From: Medicago truncatula
Lineage: Eukaryota; Streptophyta; Magnoliopsida; Fabales; Fabaceae
Direction: 5' to 3'
NCBI RefSeq assembly: GCF_003473485.1
Contig: NC_053048.1
Location: 29,384,755 to 29,448,754, forward strand
Length of the DNA: 64,000 bases
Of this stretch, positions 33,848 to 44,814 are shown piece after piece. Made by a program: the position numbers and the translations under genes. Each line of letters opens with the position of its first letter. The stretch's first letter is position 1. Under the pieces are notes generated by a model. That model did not search any database. It was not told the origin of the DNA and was given only the letters and a program-made list of their open reading frames with translations.

Positions 33848-36800
33848 TTAAAGGGGGCATTTTGTAGTAGTGTTCCTAGGCATGCAAGCCCCGGAAATAT
33901 CATCAAACAAAAGACTCTGAAGCTCACTAGGAGGAGTCTCCAGAATATGAAAATCTAGAAAATCCGTCGAAATGCTGAAATTAGCAAGCCAATCTGCACT
34001 TCTGTTGCCTTCCCGCCAAGTATGGGTAATTTTGACAGTCCAACTCAAACTCAAAAGTTGTCGAATACGCCTGACCAAAGTAGGAGTAGTTCCACTAAAA
34101 TTGCAATTTTCAGTAATCATGTCGACCAAAATCTTTGAGTCACTCTCCACTATAAGATGAGTGGTATTCTCCCTCCACGCCATGTCCAAACCAAGGTACA
34201 TGCCCCATATTTCAGCATGAAAAGCATCACACATTCCAATCTTCTTGAAGTAGCCTTTGATCCATCTGCCATCAGAGTCTCGAAGAAGCCCTCCACACCC
34301 TGCAAGAGTACCAGATCCCTTCCAAGCACCATCACAATTAAGCTTAACCCAACCAAACGGAGGTCGCATCCAACCGATGTATATAGTTTCCTTTTGATGC
34401 GAACTTTTATGCACCAACTTCGTATTGTCTTCCATCTCTCTAGTAAACTTTTGAATCACCAGTGTTGGATTGCTTGGTCTTTGAAATCCTATTTCAAAAA
34501 TAGATTTGTTTCGCCAATTCCATAAATACCAACATGTTGTCATGAAAGTAGTCTGCCAAGTAGCAGGATTATCTCCAATCCCTTTTTTATTAAGGTTGTT
34601 AAAAACCCACTCCCTGCAATCAAAAGAGAAGAAATTAGTTATGTAATTATGTGGGATAAGTTTGAGCCATACCTGAGTAGCGTGCACACAATCACGAAGG
34701 ACATGAATGACTGTTTCATCCTCTCTCGCACAACAAGGACAAGTAGGGGAGATACCAACCCCCCACTTGCTACGACGATAATTGGTAAGGATCCTTCCAT
34801 GAGCGGCCAACCAAATAAAGATTTGGATACGATGGGGACCCTTCCAATTCCATAAGGTCTTCCAATCACCTCCTACAGCAAAGGGGGTCTCTTGCTGCAA
34901 ATTGTAAGCACTTTGGACAGTAAACTTGAGAGTGTTAGTTCCTCCCCATCCTATAGTATCTGGGCCATCAAAATCAGAAGGGGTTGGGAGGGCTAAAATC
35001 TGGTTAACAATGTCCACATGCAAGTTATCCATCAAAAAATTTAGGTCCCAGACACCAGAAGTATTAATAGCATCCCTAACTGAAATAGTAGTATCCACAT
35101 AAGATTGAGTAGAAGAAGAGAAGAGAGAAGTATTATTTGAGACCCACTTATCGAGCCAAAAGTTAGTACTTCTTCCATCTCCAATTTGCCAAATAACATG
35201 ACGCTTAAAATCATCCCAAATTCCTACAATCGCTTTCCACAGGGGAGAGTCATAAGGTTGGGAGCTAATATTGTTATTAAGATCATTATTTCTACCGTAC
35301 TTACTGTAAAGAACTCTACACCAGAGCTTATCTGGTTGCTTGATAAGATTCCATAACATCTTCGTAAGGAAAGCCTCATTCATATGATGAGGCCGCTTAA
35401 AACCAAGACCACCATTCATCTTAGGAAGACAACAAACATCCCAACTCACCAAATGAGCTTTACGCCCCTGATTTGAGTCTCCCCACACAAAACCTCTTTG
35501 AATTTTTTCAATCTCATCACATATGGTTTTTGGGATCTTAGCATACTGCATGTGATAGTAAGGAATGGAGTTGATGACAGATTTAGAAAGGGTGATTCTA
35601 CCTGCTAAGCTTAGACATTGTTGCTTCCAACCACTTAACTTGTTTTGAATTTTGTTGATAATATGATTGAAATGACCTCTAGAAGTTCTACCTGGTGTTA
35701 TATTCGCCCCAAGATATTTACCCAAACTGTTAACCTGATTAAACCCTGTATGTTGAATAATATCTTCCCGAAGATGGTTGTCAACATTCTTGGAAAAATA
35801 CACCTGAGTTTTTTCTCTATTAATTTTTTGCCCAGAAGATTGGCAGAACATATCAAGGCAATGTAAAACACAATGAGCCTGTTCAATGGAGGCTTCTGCA
35901 AAAAGAAGAAGATCATCAGCAAAAAGTAAATGAGAAATCGGGGGACCATACCTGCCAGCACGCATAGGTTTCCAGTAATCAGCTTCCACCTGATCAGCTA
36001 TAATGTGGGAGAGCCTTTCCATGCAAATGACAAATAAATAAGGGGACAGAGGATCCCCTTGTCTAATACCTCTAGATGGATAAAAACTTTCACTTTTGTC
36101 GCCATTCCACATTATTTTATAAGACGGAGTAGATATACAGTGGTGTATGATATTGATAAGCTTAGAGGGAAACTTACACTCCTTGAGACACTCCTCCACA
36201 AAGTTCCAATTAAGACGATCATAAGCTTTTTCTAAGTCAATTTTGATAGTCATAAACGCCTTATTACCTTTCGTTTTGGACATAGAATACATCATCTCTT
36301 GAGCTACAATAATATTATGATGGATGCTACGACCCGGAATAAAACTAGATTGATAAGGTGAAATAATATTATCAAGCAAAGGCTTAATCCTATTAACAAT
36401 AACTTTAGAAATAATTTTATAAATAACATTGCATAAAGAAATAGGTCTAAATTGAGAAACAAAATCAGGCTTATCAACTTTAGGTATCATAATAATCAGT
36501 GTATTATTAATAGAAGAGATGAGAGAAGGATTTACCCAAACCTGACTAACAAAATTAAATAAAGAGCCTGCAATGGTATCCCAACATTTTTGAAAAAACA
36601 GAGCAGGGTATCCATCTTCACCAGGTGCTTTGAGCGGACCCATATCAAATAAAGCTTTTTTGCACTCCATAAAATTAATATTAGCACTCAACTTGTCATG
36701 ATGAATCTCAACGGTGTTAGGATACGTATTCCAAGACACTATTGAATCACGAATAATGATATCTTCTTTGAATAAATTCTCATAAAAATTTCTCACTAAA

Positions 36801-37242
36801 GCTTTCAGATTAGCAGGATCATCAATCCAACTTCCATCGTTATCGCGAAGAGTTAAAATTTTATTCCTACTTCTTCTAACAATGGTTTTGGAATGATAAT
36901 ATTTAGTGTTACGGTCCCCATCAGATATCCATTGGCTGCGAGACTTCTGGAACCAGAGACACTCCTCTTGATACAATGTCATGGCAAGTTGTTCTTGGAG
37001 TTCTTTCTCTAAATTCTCTAGGAAGTTACTATATCCATAGTTAGGGCTGTTCTGAATCCCATTAAGCCTGGCAATAAGCTCCCTTTTCCTCTTGAAAATA
37101 TTCCCAAAAGTATCATGATTCCATTCCTTTAAAGAAGGTGTGAGCTCATTGAGAGTGTGAATCAAGTCAGAGCCTCTACCCCACTTATCTTTTAGTAATC
37201 TATGAAAATCATCATGAGTAATCCAAGCAGCTTCAAACCTGA
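33848..37242 (-). pseudogene. LINE reverse transcriptase / RNase H frame
   Basis: This long open frame of about 1,130 codons lies downstream of the frameshift. In order it shows RT motifs (LEKAYDRLNW; GIRQGDPLSPYLFVICMERL; the catalytic FADDLLLF), a zinc-binding segment (CPCCAREDETVIHVLRDC) and an RNase H domain (LNCDGAWKGSG, then VESDSKILVDM). The last few codons come from the inserted CACTA end, which replaces the true C-terminus. The RT catalytic residues are intact. The element cannot move because the endonuclease is truncated and out of frame. Confidence 0.9.
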
Positions 37243-37914
37243 AAAGGACGGTTACCTCCATTATTAGGCTCTCCATTAAGCATAACCATAATAGGATGAT
37301 GATCCGACTGCACCCTAGGAAGGACTTTGGCAAACCCCTCATGGTATCGAAGCCTCCAATCCACGTTACAGAGAACACGATCTAGCTTTTTAAAGACTCT
37401 ATTATAACCATTCCACTTAGGACCCCTCCAAGTAAACTTAGTTCCAACTGTGTTCACCTCCATAAGATTACACTCATTAATCCAATCAGAAAAGTGAAGA
37501 CATCTTCTAAGATCAACTTGCGTCCCCCCTTTCTTTTCATCTGGGCTAGCAATTTGATTAAAATCTCCCATCATTAACCAAGGCTCATGAATACTCCCAG
37601 CTAAGTTCCGTAAATTATTCCAAGTATCACCCTGTTCATGTACCCTCGGGCTTGCATAAACTACAGTAAGCAGCCAAGGCTCATTATCTTTATCTTTAAC
37701 TTGAACATGGAGAAAATGAGAATCATTACGAATGAGCTGAATTTGTAGATCTGTCCTATTCCATAATAACCAAATTCCTCCAGAAAAACCACGAGCTTCA
37801 GATAAAAGAAATTTCTTAAAACCTAGGCTTTTGATAGTCCTTAAGGCCACATTACCACTGCATCGAGGTTCTTGCAAAGCCACAATATCTACTTTATGCT
37901 TCCTGCAAAAAAGT
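37233..37914 (-). pseudogene. LINE AP-endonuclease, N-truncated and frameshifted
   Basis: The frame enters the element at CRKHKVDIVALQEPRC and covers most of an AP-endonuclease domain (LLTVVYASP, MMGDFNQI, SDHHPIMV). It reads into stop just after NRPFQV. An extra T in a short T-run near 37240 throws it out of frame with the RT that follows. The first catalytic motif of the family (about 25 N-terminal residues) is missing because of 5' truncation. Confidence 0.85.
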
Positions 37915-37928
37915 TTAAAGCTTATGTT

Positions 37929-38708
37929 ATATCTGAATCTTATGATAAAAGAACTTGTCAACAATTAACAACAACCTCACATATATTGAAGTTTCGATGC
38001 CCACTTAGCTTCTCCAGTGGTATTTCACTAACACTCGTGAAATTAACAATAGATCTTTATGTCTTTTTAAAAAATGATCACCCATTAAGGATATTAAAGT
38101 AGAGAGAAGACCCAAGTATACTTGTTACCCGCCTTTAAAGGTCATTAAATTTTTCTTAAAAAGAAAAAAATGTGTGGCCGCCCTAAACTACCACAATTGA
38201 GTTAATGTAGAGAGAAAGTTGAGAGAATAAAAGTAGAGAGAAGACATGAAATGTTTAGAGTGAAAATACAAGTGAGAAGTGAAAAAAGATAATAAAAATG
38301 AATTGTGATAGGAGTGAATCCGGTGAAAACTAATTATTATTGTGAGAAATGAGTACTTTTAACCAAATCCACTAGATTAAATTAACATACAAGATTATTT
38401 GACTTATTTAGATATGAACGTTCATGTCATGCATCTGAAATGAGAACTTCAGCGTTCATGTCTCAATGAGAGTAAGTGAGCTTAAAAAACACCTAGTGGG
38501 TTCCACCATGCTCAACACAAACTGAGTTGATCACCACTACTTAAGATCAAGAGTTAAAAGATTTTAGGTAATGCCTTCTTGACACATGAGAGAAAAAATG
38601 TTTGAATACAAGTCTGTAGCATCAACTCATGTTTGAATTCTAAAAAGGGAACTTCAAAAAAAAAATTATCCTCTTAACGGAACAAATCCCAATGAATAGT
38701 TCTTGATT
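37929..38708. other. Intergenic, nothing recognised
   Basis: No gene or bounded repeat is supported. Confidence 0.4.
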
Positions 38709-38715
38709 AAATCAA

Positions 38716-39002
38716 GGGTTAATAGCGTTTTTCACCCCTGTAATATATGTCATTTTCGGTTTTCGCCCCTATAAAATTTTCGGTTTGATTTGCACCCTCG
38801 TAAAATTTTTATTTTCAGGAAAACACCCCTAATAGGCCATTTTCAGAATTTTTTCTCAAAAAATTTTGATTTTTGAATGGCCTATTAAGGGTGTTTTCCG
38901 GAAAATAAAAATTTTACGAGGGTGCAAATCAAACTGAAAATTTTATAGGGACGAAAACCGGAAATGACATATATTACAGGGGTGAAAAACACTATTAACC
39001 CT
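38716..39002. mobile_element. Near-palindromic MITE
   Basis: The two halves (about 130 bp each) are inverted copies with only a few mismatches. The ends are agggttaatag and ctattaaccct. A 7-bp direct repeat, taaatca, flanks it at 38709-38715 and 39003-39009. A transcript through it would fold into one long hairpin. The superfamily is not certain (7-8 bp duplication). It is non-coding. Confidence 0.8.
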
Positions 39003-39009
39003 TAAATCA

Positions 39010-41507
39010 TTAATCACAAATCAAACAGATAATTAAACCCTTTAAGGGTTCACGTTTTTTGCCTCTTGAAGCACATAACCTTTAAAATCGAATCATTTAT
39101 GATCACGGAAAAGCAAGTACGACAATATCTTTGCTCATTTACACGAACAAAACTTATCTGATGACCAGAGCTAGCCAAACCATTCAGAGCTACAGAGAGA
39201 TTAGGGTTTGTGTATGTCTAGGTTTTCAGAAGTTTTTGTAATTATATTTTGAGCTACCTAGTGAGTTATATTTATAGACTCGTTTACGTGCATCATACCT
39301 TATGGTGTGTTGTGTTTCACTTAAACTCATCGTTACTTACGGTATATCTCGTTTCGTAATTTAAATAATAAGTCTTATATATTAAGTTAATTACAAATAG
39401 TCACAGTTATTAATTTATAAATAAATCTTGTTTATTTATTTATTTATTTCACTCATATATTTGACTTATGTGTGTGACTCTGCAGGTTCTCGTAATGTTG
39501 AAAGTAATATTAAATCATATATATGATATTATAAACAACGATAGACATCTAGTGATACTCTGCTACCGCCCACAGTGACTAGAATATCATGTGATACGAC
39601 AAAATCTTTTCTATGATAACAATTTTGTGTGTAATTACTCTTTTGTCTGTATGTATATATTCAATACAAGGCATACTATGTGTCACCCTTGTCCAGTTCA
39701 ATATTAATCTCATTTGCATTTATCATGCTATGTTGAAGTGAAAACTTCCATCTAGACAACTCATGTCCTTCAACATGATTTCTAGAGTATTCATCAACAA
39801 ACTTTATAATCGTCCTTTTACATACAATCTTAGTATGGAAACAACGTACTCAACTCCTACATCTAAGGTACATAGCGGTTTCATGTCGAAGGGTGGCATA
39901 CACGACTATTACTACGAGAATATATTAGGCTAAAATATTAGTCTCTGCAAAAAAAAATTGTAGAAAAAGGTCCGTGTAAAATATTTTGTTTATAAAATAG
40001 TCCCTGAGGGACTATTTTATAAAACAAAATATTTTGCATAGACTTTTTTTAAAAAAAAAGGTTAAATATGTTTTTAGTCCTTAAAATAATAAGGACTATT
40101 CTTCAAAGTCATGCAAAATGTAGGGATAAAAAACATATTTAACCCCAAAATAATTGGGACCCACTAACTGCCACATCAATATTCCGTTAGAGCATTAACA
40201 ATAGAGACTAATTTTGATAACGGAGATAAAATGTGAGGATTTTAAAAACATTTAATGAAATGTAGAGACTATTCTTCAAAGGGTCGCAAAATGTAAGGAC
40301 TAAAAACATCTTTCCTATATGGGCCAATAAGAAAGCAACAACACATGACATGGTATGGAGAAAAGCACATGGTTTTGCATACAAAAGTTTGAAACAAATC
40401 TACTCTTTGTCTAATCAAGTGGAGACAAAATCAAGTATATACAAAAGTGAACTTTTTGTTTGTCGAATTGCTGCATTTCTACGGTTGAATCTCTCTCTAA
40501 ACTCTTCTCTCTTTCCTCCTTTGCCTCTTTTCTCCACAACCCTAGTTTTTCTTTGATCTCTAATCTTTTCTCCATTTGTTGTAACCTTATTTTCCTAATG
40601 TTCTCATCTATTTGTAATCATTAGCTAAGTTTGATACTCTCTTAATCTTTGAAAGACTTGCTATAAGAACCTCCCTATGTTAATTTAATTAAAACGCTAC
40701 TCAACTTACTTTTCACACCTCTTTTTTGCCCAATTTTACGAATTCACCTCCGTTTGCACTTTACTTTCTTATTCTCTCTAAAAAAACTCTTTTTTCTCCC
40801 ACTATTCAACGAGTTAAGATTCTCTCCATAACCGACTAACCAAACAATCTACTTTCTCCTTACTTATTCTCCCAATAAATACGAATAATTAATTTAATAC
40901 GAGTACTATCTAACAAACAATAATAATAATAACAATAATACTAATATTATTTAATAATAATATTAATAGAATAATATTAAAAATCAGGGTGTTACATTTA
41001 TAGTCAAAAGATTTACTATGAAATGAGATTGTAGCAAGGCATATATTGGTACGTTGATGATCACATCTCATGGATCATGGATCATATAAGATTCATAATA
41101 TTATTTATTTGTTTTACTATAGAATGTTACCTTTTATGAATTATATATGGTACCATATAAATCTATTTCATTCTTGACCCATTAAATTTCTTATATGGTT
41201 GTGCATGAGCTTTGATAATTTCTTTCTTGAATTTCAAGTTACAATTGATCCTTGTGTCCATTTTATAACTTTAACCTTTAACTTAACTAAAACATTCAAA
41301 TACACAAGCTAAATACACAAATAATTAAAACCTAATAAAAATGTAATTTAAATACGTTTATCATCTTTAAAGCATTTAATAGGAATTTTAAATTTTATCC
41401 AACACTTTATCTATTTTGGAGTGTATGTTTTAGAAGAATGGAAAATGTTTAACTATAAAAAATCCATTTTCCGACAAAAATACCTTTGTATGGTGAAAAT
41501 TCCTATT
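39010..41507. repeat. Gene-free, with tagtcc-type fold-back repeats
   Basis: An 83-bp near-perfect palindrome lies at 39968-40050 (centre tccctgaggga). Next to it is a short unit at 40062-40144 bounded by ggttaaatatgtttttagtc and its inverted copy, and a further end of the same type lies near 40310. These belong to the same repeat family as 45395-46070. Microsatellites (ttta, taa/aat) lie near 39430 and 40915. No gene is seen. Confidence 0.5.
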
Positions 41508-41890
41508 TTAGAAATTAGTTTCTCCATTCCTCAAATATTTTTGAACATTTTTCATGCATAATTTTTTTATATCTTTAAAATCAATGACACAATTTGATAT
41601 GTTGGCGTAGATGTGTAAGACTCTTATTTTAACAGAGTGAGTTGAAATCATGACAACCAAGTTGAGATTTTGGAATCGTTCGATACAAGAGAGGTTTAAG
41701 AAGAAATATTCGTCAAGGGGATTAAGTGAGACACGCCTTTGAATTTGATGATGCGACAACAAAATTTGTGGATTTCAATGTCGGTTAATAATTTGTTAAA
41801 GAATATGAGACATCACATTGTTTTAACGTCAAATAAAAGAATACCAAGAGTCTCTAACAGTGATGATATTTTAGCGTGGAAGAATGTGAG
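41508..41890 (-). pseudogene. Truncated copy of the DUF3475 (PSI-like) gene
   Basis: Minus-strand text (VSLNPLDEYFFLNLSCIERF and, further on, KNVQKYLRNGE) matches the N-terminal region of the 27127 gene (VSHLNSHDECFLLNLACAERL, RNVEKIIERMEK). It has frameshifts and ends within the DUF3475 region. The match continues upstream of the start codon into the former promoter. It is non-functional. Confidence 0.8.
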
Positions 41891-42620
41891 ACATATGTTA
41901 GAAGCATGACAAGTTACCATGTTGGCGAGGACTATGAATGTGATGGTGGTGGCCTCTTTCTTTTGTCTCTTTTTAGTGTTGATTTAGGAATTTTTTACTC
42001 TAAATTTTTATTTTATTTTAAAATGAGTAATTGTTGGCTTTTGACGATGTTGAAAAGTTAGAGGTTTAATTCACAGTGACACTGAGTATGTGGATAATAT
42101 TCAAGAGGGATTTGGTGGCAAGTGGATAATTTTCTAATAAAACATTTGTTAATATTACCTCTGTTCCTTTTTAATTGTTATATTTTGACATTTTACACAA
42201 ACCAAGACAATAAAAAATTGATACTACTTTTGATACAATAAGCTATACTTTTATTATAATGACATTATTCATTTAATATCTCATTTCATATATTTCTCTC
42301 TCTGTAATAAATAACTAAGGAGAATATTGGTAAAACTACATTTAATGTTGCATTGAATTTTGAAAGTGACAGTTAAATAGAAACAAAAATTTTCTTCAAA
42401 AGTGACACTTAAAAAGGAAGAGAGGGAGTACTAAAATGATTGCTCCAATCGGTGTATTAACTTTTGTAAGATAAGATTACCAGATTAATTAATCTAAACT
42501 CGGCCAAAAAGAATATGTTTAGAGCCTAATAATACTTATCTTAATCTTTCAAATATAAAAAAAATATATTACTTCTTATTTAATTTATATTATTTACTTA
42601 ACTGAACTTCAAATTATCAA
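41891..42620 (-). repeat. Duplicated promoter side of the PSI-like gene
   Basis: Its blocks are colinear with 28585-28990 (gtggcctctttcttttgtctc; tgttggcttttgacgatg; tttgtaagataagattacc). The copy is interrupted by a MITE at 42158-42428 that the original lacks. So the duplication came first and the MITE inserted later. Confidence 0.65.
42158..42428. mobile_element. Stowaway-like MITE
   Basis: This 271-bp element has ends cctctgttcctttttaa and aaaaaggaagagagggag, an imperfect inverted match of the ctccctc type. TA lies at 42156-42157 and 42429-42430. It is absent at the matching place near 28870. Confidence 0.7.
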
Positions 42621-42685
42621 AGTCCACTCTTCTTAGAACTAGATAATTACTAAAAAATTATTTTATTTTTATATTGTTAACATTT

Positions 42686-44801
42686 TTTTTAAAAGATCAA
42701 AATGAGATATATTAAAACCAACAGACTATCTCTCCAGCATAAGACGTGCCGAAAAAAAAGCTACGAAATTACAACAAAAGTTCAACAAAAATTAGCCAAT
42801 GTCCACACATAATAAAGAACTTAGGCACCAAGTATGACACGGATAAGGGAATAAAATAAATTTAATCTTAAACCACGAAAGATGCTTAATGTTCTCCAAA
42901 AGCTGAAACATAAAAAAAAATAAAAAAATGAGATGAAAAATTCAATTCCTTTCCTTCAAAATAACCTAAGTACTAGCAAACCAAATCAATAGCATAAAAG
43001 ATCGCTTAAATTTTGCAAAACCTGCTAGATTTCCAAAATGAAGGAAATGTTCCGTAATAACATTAAGATCCGCTGAATGAATACCTAACCACTTTTAAAC
43101 TAGATGTATGCTATTTTTAATAGTGTGGTGTTTAGTTTATAGACATTAATTGTCGTTTTTTATTTATTTAGTCAAATAGTATATTATCAGTAGTAGTATT
43201 ATTATTATTAGTGTGAATTGTCATATGAATAAAAAGGAAGCATGTATGGCCCATTAGGAGAATTTGAATGTGGCATAGAATGAGAAGGGGAGGCAAGTGA
43301 TTGACTGAAAAGAAGAAAAACAATTAGATTTGCAATATTATATAAAAAAAAATACAATAAAAAGGGATCACATGCAAGTGGTGGAAGAGAAAGCCACGAA
43401 AAACAAGGTTTTTAAGATCACGATTGGGAACATAAATGATTCATTCACGTTTTTTGACATCACAGTTTTGGAGGGAAGGAGCCGCACACAATAATTGATA
43501 AGGAATACCGGCAACGATCCTTCAAAAAAGAGAAAAAGAATACCCGCAACGACATAATTCTATCAATTTAATTTTTTTACTATGTTATTTATTCCTTTGA
43601 TTATTAGCTAATTCTCTTTGATTGAGTCTTTAAGATGAATTTATTTGAACCATGTAATTGTTAAGTGTTTTTCTATACAATTGCAACCTAATATTATTCA
43701 GTTATATTTGTGTTTAATACCTTTTGTATATTGATGAATGTATGAACTGATCCTAAATATCAACCGATTACTAGACCTAACTTTTGAATTGGACCTAATA
43801 CAATTGTTCAACCTAACATATCACTCTAGAGATATTAGATTATTAGGTTGTGAATTTAGAAATTAACTGTTATAAAAGCTTCAATGATTACGAACTCACC
43901 TAAGAGAATATGGAGTTGTAATTGGAGAAGAGGGTTTTCAGGGAAGAGATTGATCTGAATCATTTTGTTAATTTATTGTAATACTAGGCGCGCAAATCCA
44001 AAAATTAGACGCAATTATCAAGTAGCAAGAAATAAAGGATTCAAAAGACATGATCAATTTAATCTCTAATATTTTCCAAAGTCATTTATTTTGTTTTATT
44101 GTTAAACTCAAATATATGCTTTGCATACCCTAATTTGTTAAATCCTTATTATAATTAAATTGTCAAGTTTAGATTGAAACAATCCATGTGGAGGCAAACT
44201 TATAAATTTTATTACTTCGATGCATTTTTAGTACACTCGCAAAAAGTCTATCGATGCCAAATCGAACAGAAGAAACTACAATCCAAAAACAAATGGTTTG
44301 TTGTTTCCAACATGCCGCAACCCCCAATACAAGACTGACACTCGTGAGTGATAATACCTCTTCGGAGTAAATTCTCTTTGGTTGGCAACCTATTCTCAAA
44401 AAGTCTCCATGCAAACACTGATACCTTCAAAGGAACACCCCTTTTCAAATGAGCGTCGAAATTTCTGAATGATGAGAGGGAACATTATTAGTGAATAGAC
44501 GATAAGCACCACTAACAGAGTATCCAACTATCTGATCAGGAACCCACCTCCAAACATCCTGAATATTATCTTACAAATTAACAGTTAGAAGTAAATACCT
44601 ACACCCCCTACAAGCTCCTCATCCCAAACCAGCAAACTTCTCCTCAACCTCCAAGCCTCACCTCCCTTGCCCCAACCTAAAGCAAACATCTCGGCTACCG
44701 TCAACAATTGATTTTCAGACAAATCAAACTGACGACGAAACCGATCTTGGAAAGTCATACCACTCAACCACATATCAGACCAGAAATAAGTGGAAGCAAA
44801 A
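42686..44801 (-). mobile_element. 5'-truncated LINE, interrupted
   Basis: On the minus strand it starts within the post-RT segment (FWSDMWLSGMTFQDRF near 44790). It continues with the zinc-binding RT part (LKVSVFAWRLFENRLPTKEN at 44430-44370; C...CGMLETTNHLFLDC). After the 43107-44252 insertion it resumes with WLGIHSADLNVITEHFLHF (43090-43035) and ends at a T-run on the plus strand (42683-42690). A 13-bp duplication, attgttaacattt, flanks it at 42673-42685 and 44802-44814. The coding frames are broken. Confidence 0.78.
43107..44252. mobile_element. Insertion of about 1.15 kb inside the LINE
   Basis: It separates two LINE pieces that are adjacent in related LINEs. A short repeat, gatg, flanks it (43103-43106 and 44253-44256), and the extended 5-bp match has one mismatch. 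Shared blocks with 1-1000 suggest the same repeat family. The termini show only a weak inverted match. No coding frame is recognised, so the class is open. Confidence 0.45.
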
Positions 44802-44814
44802 ATTGTTAACATTT

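Larger units (their letters stand above)
30173..33872 (+). mobile_element. CACTA (En/Spm) transposon carrying gene fragments
   Basis: This 3.7-kb element begins cactaccacaa and ends ttttgtagtagtg. It has a 3-bp duplication ttc at 30170-30172 and 33873-33875. The subterminal regions (30190-30420 and 33575-33860) are packed with variants of agcgcttt and aacgctatt in both orientations, the usual transposase-binding repeats of CACTA elements. No TNP2-type transposase is seen, so it is non-autonomous. It carries an Ulp1-like protease remnant on the plus strand and a transporter-like fragment on the minus strand. It is inserted near the 3' end of the LINE coding region. Confidence 0.92.
30101..37914 (-). 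mobile_element. 5'-truncated L1-type LINE, split by a CACTA element
   Basis: On the minus strand it runs from inside the endonuclease domain (37914) through reverse transcriptase and RNase H. After an interruption by the CACTA element at 30173-33872, it resumes for a short 3' end (30101-30172) that finishes in poly-A (T-run at 30101-30111). A 14-bp duplication, ttaaagcttatgtt, flanks it exactly at 30087-30100 and 37915-37928. The two LINE pieces rejoin cleanly at the CACTA target site, and the reading frame would end a few codons beyond the break. ORF1 and the first part of the endonuclease are missing, which indicates 5' truncation at insertion. Confidence 0.92.
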
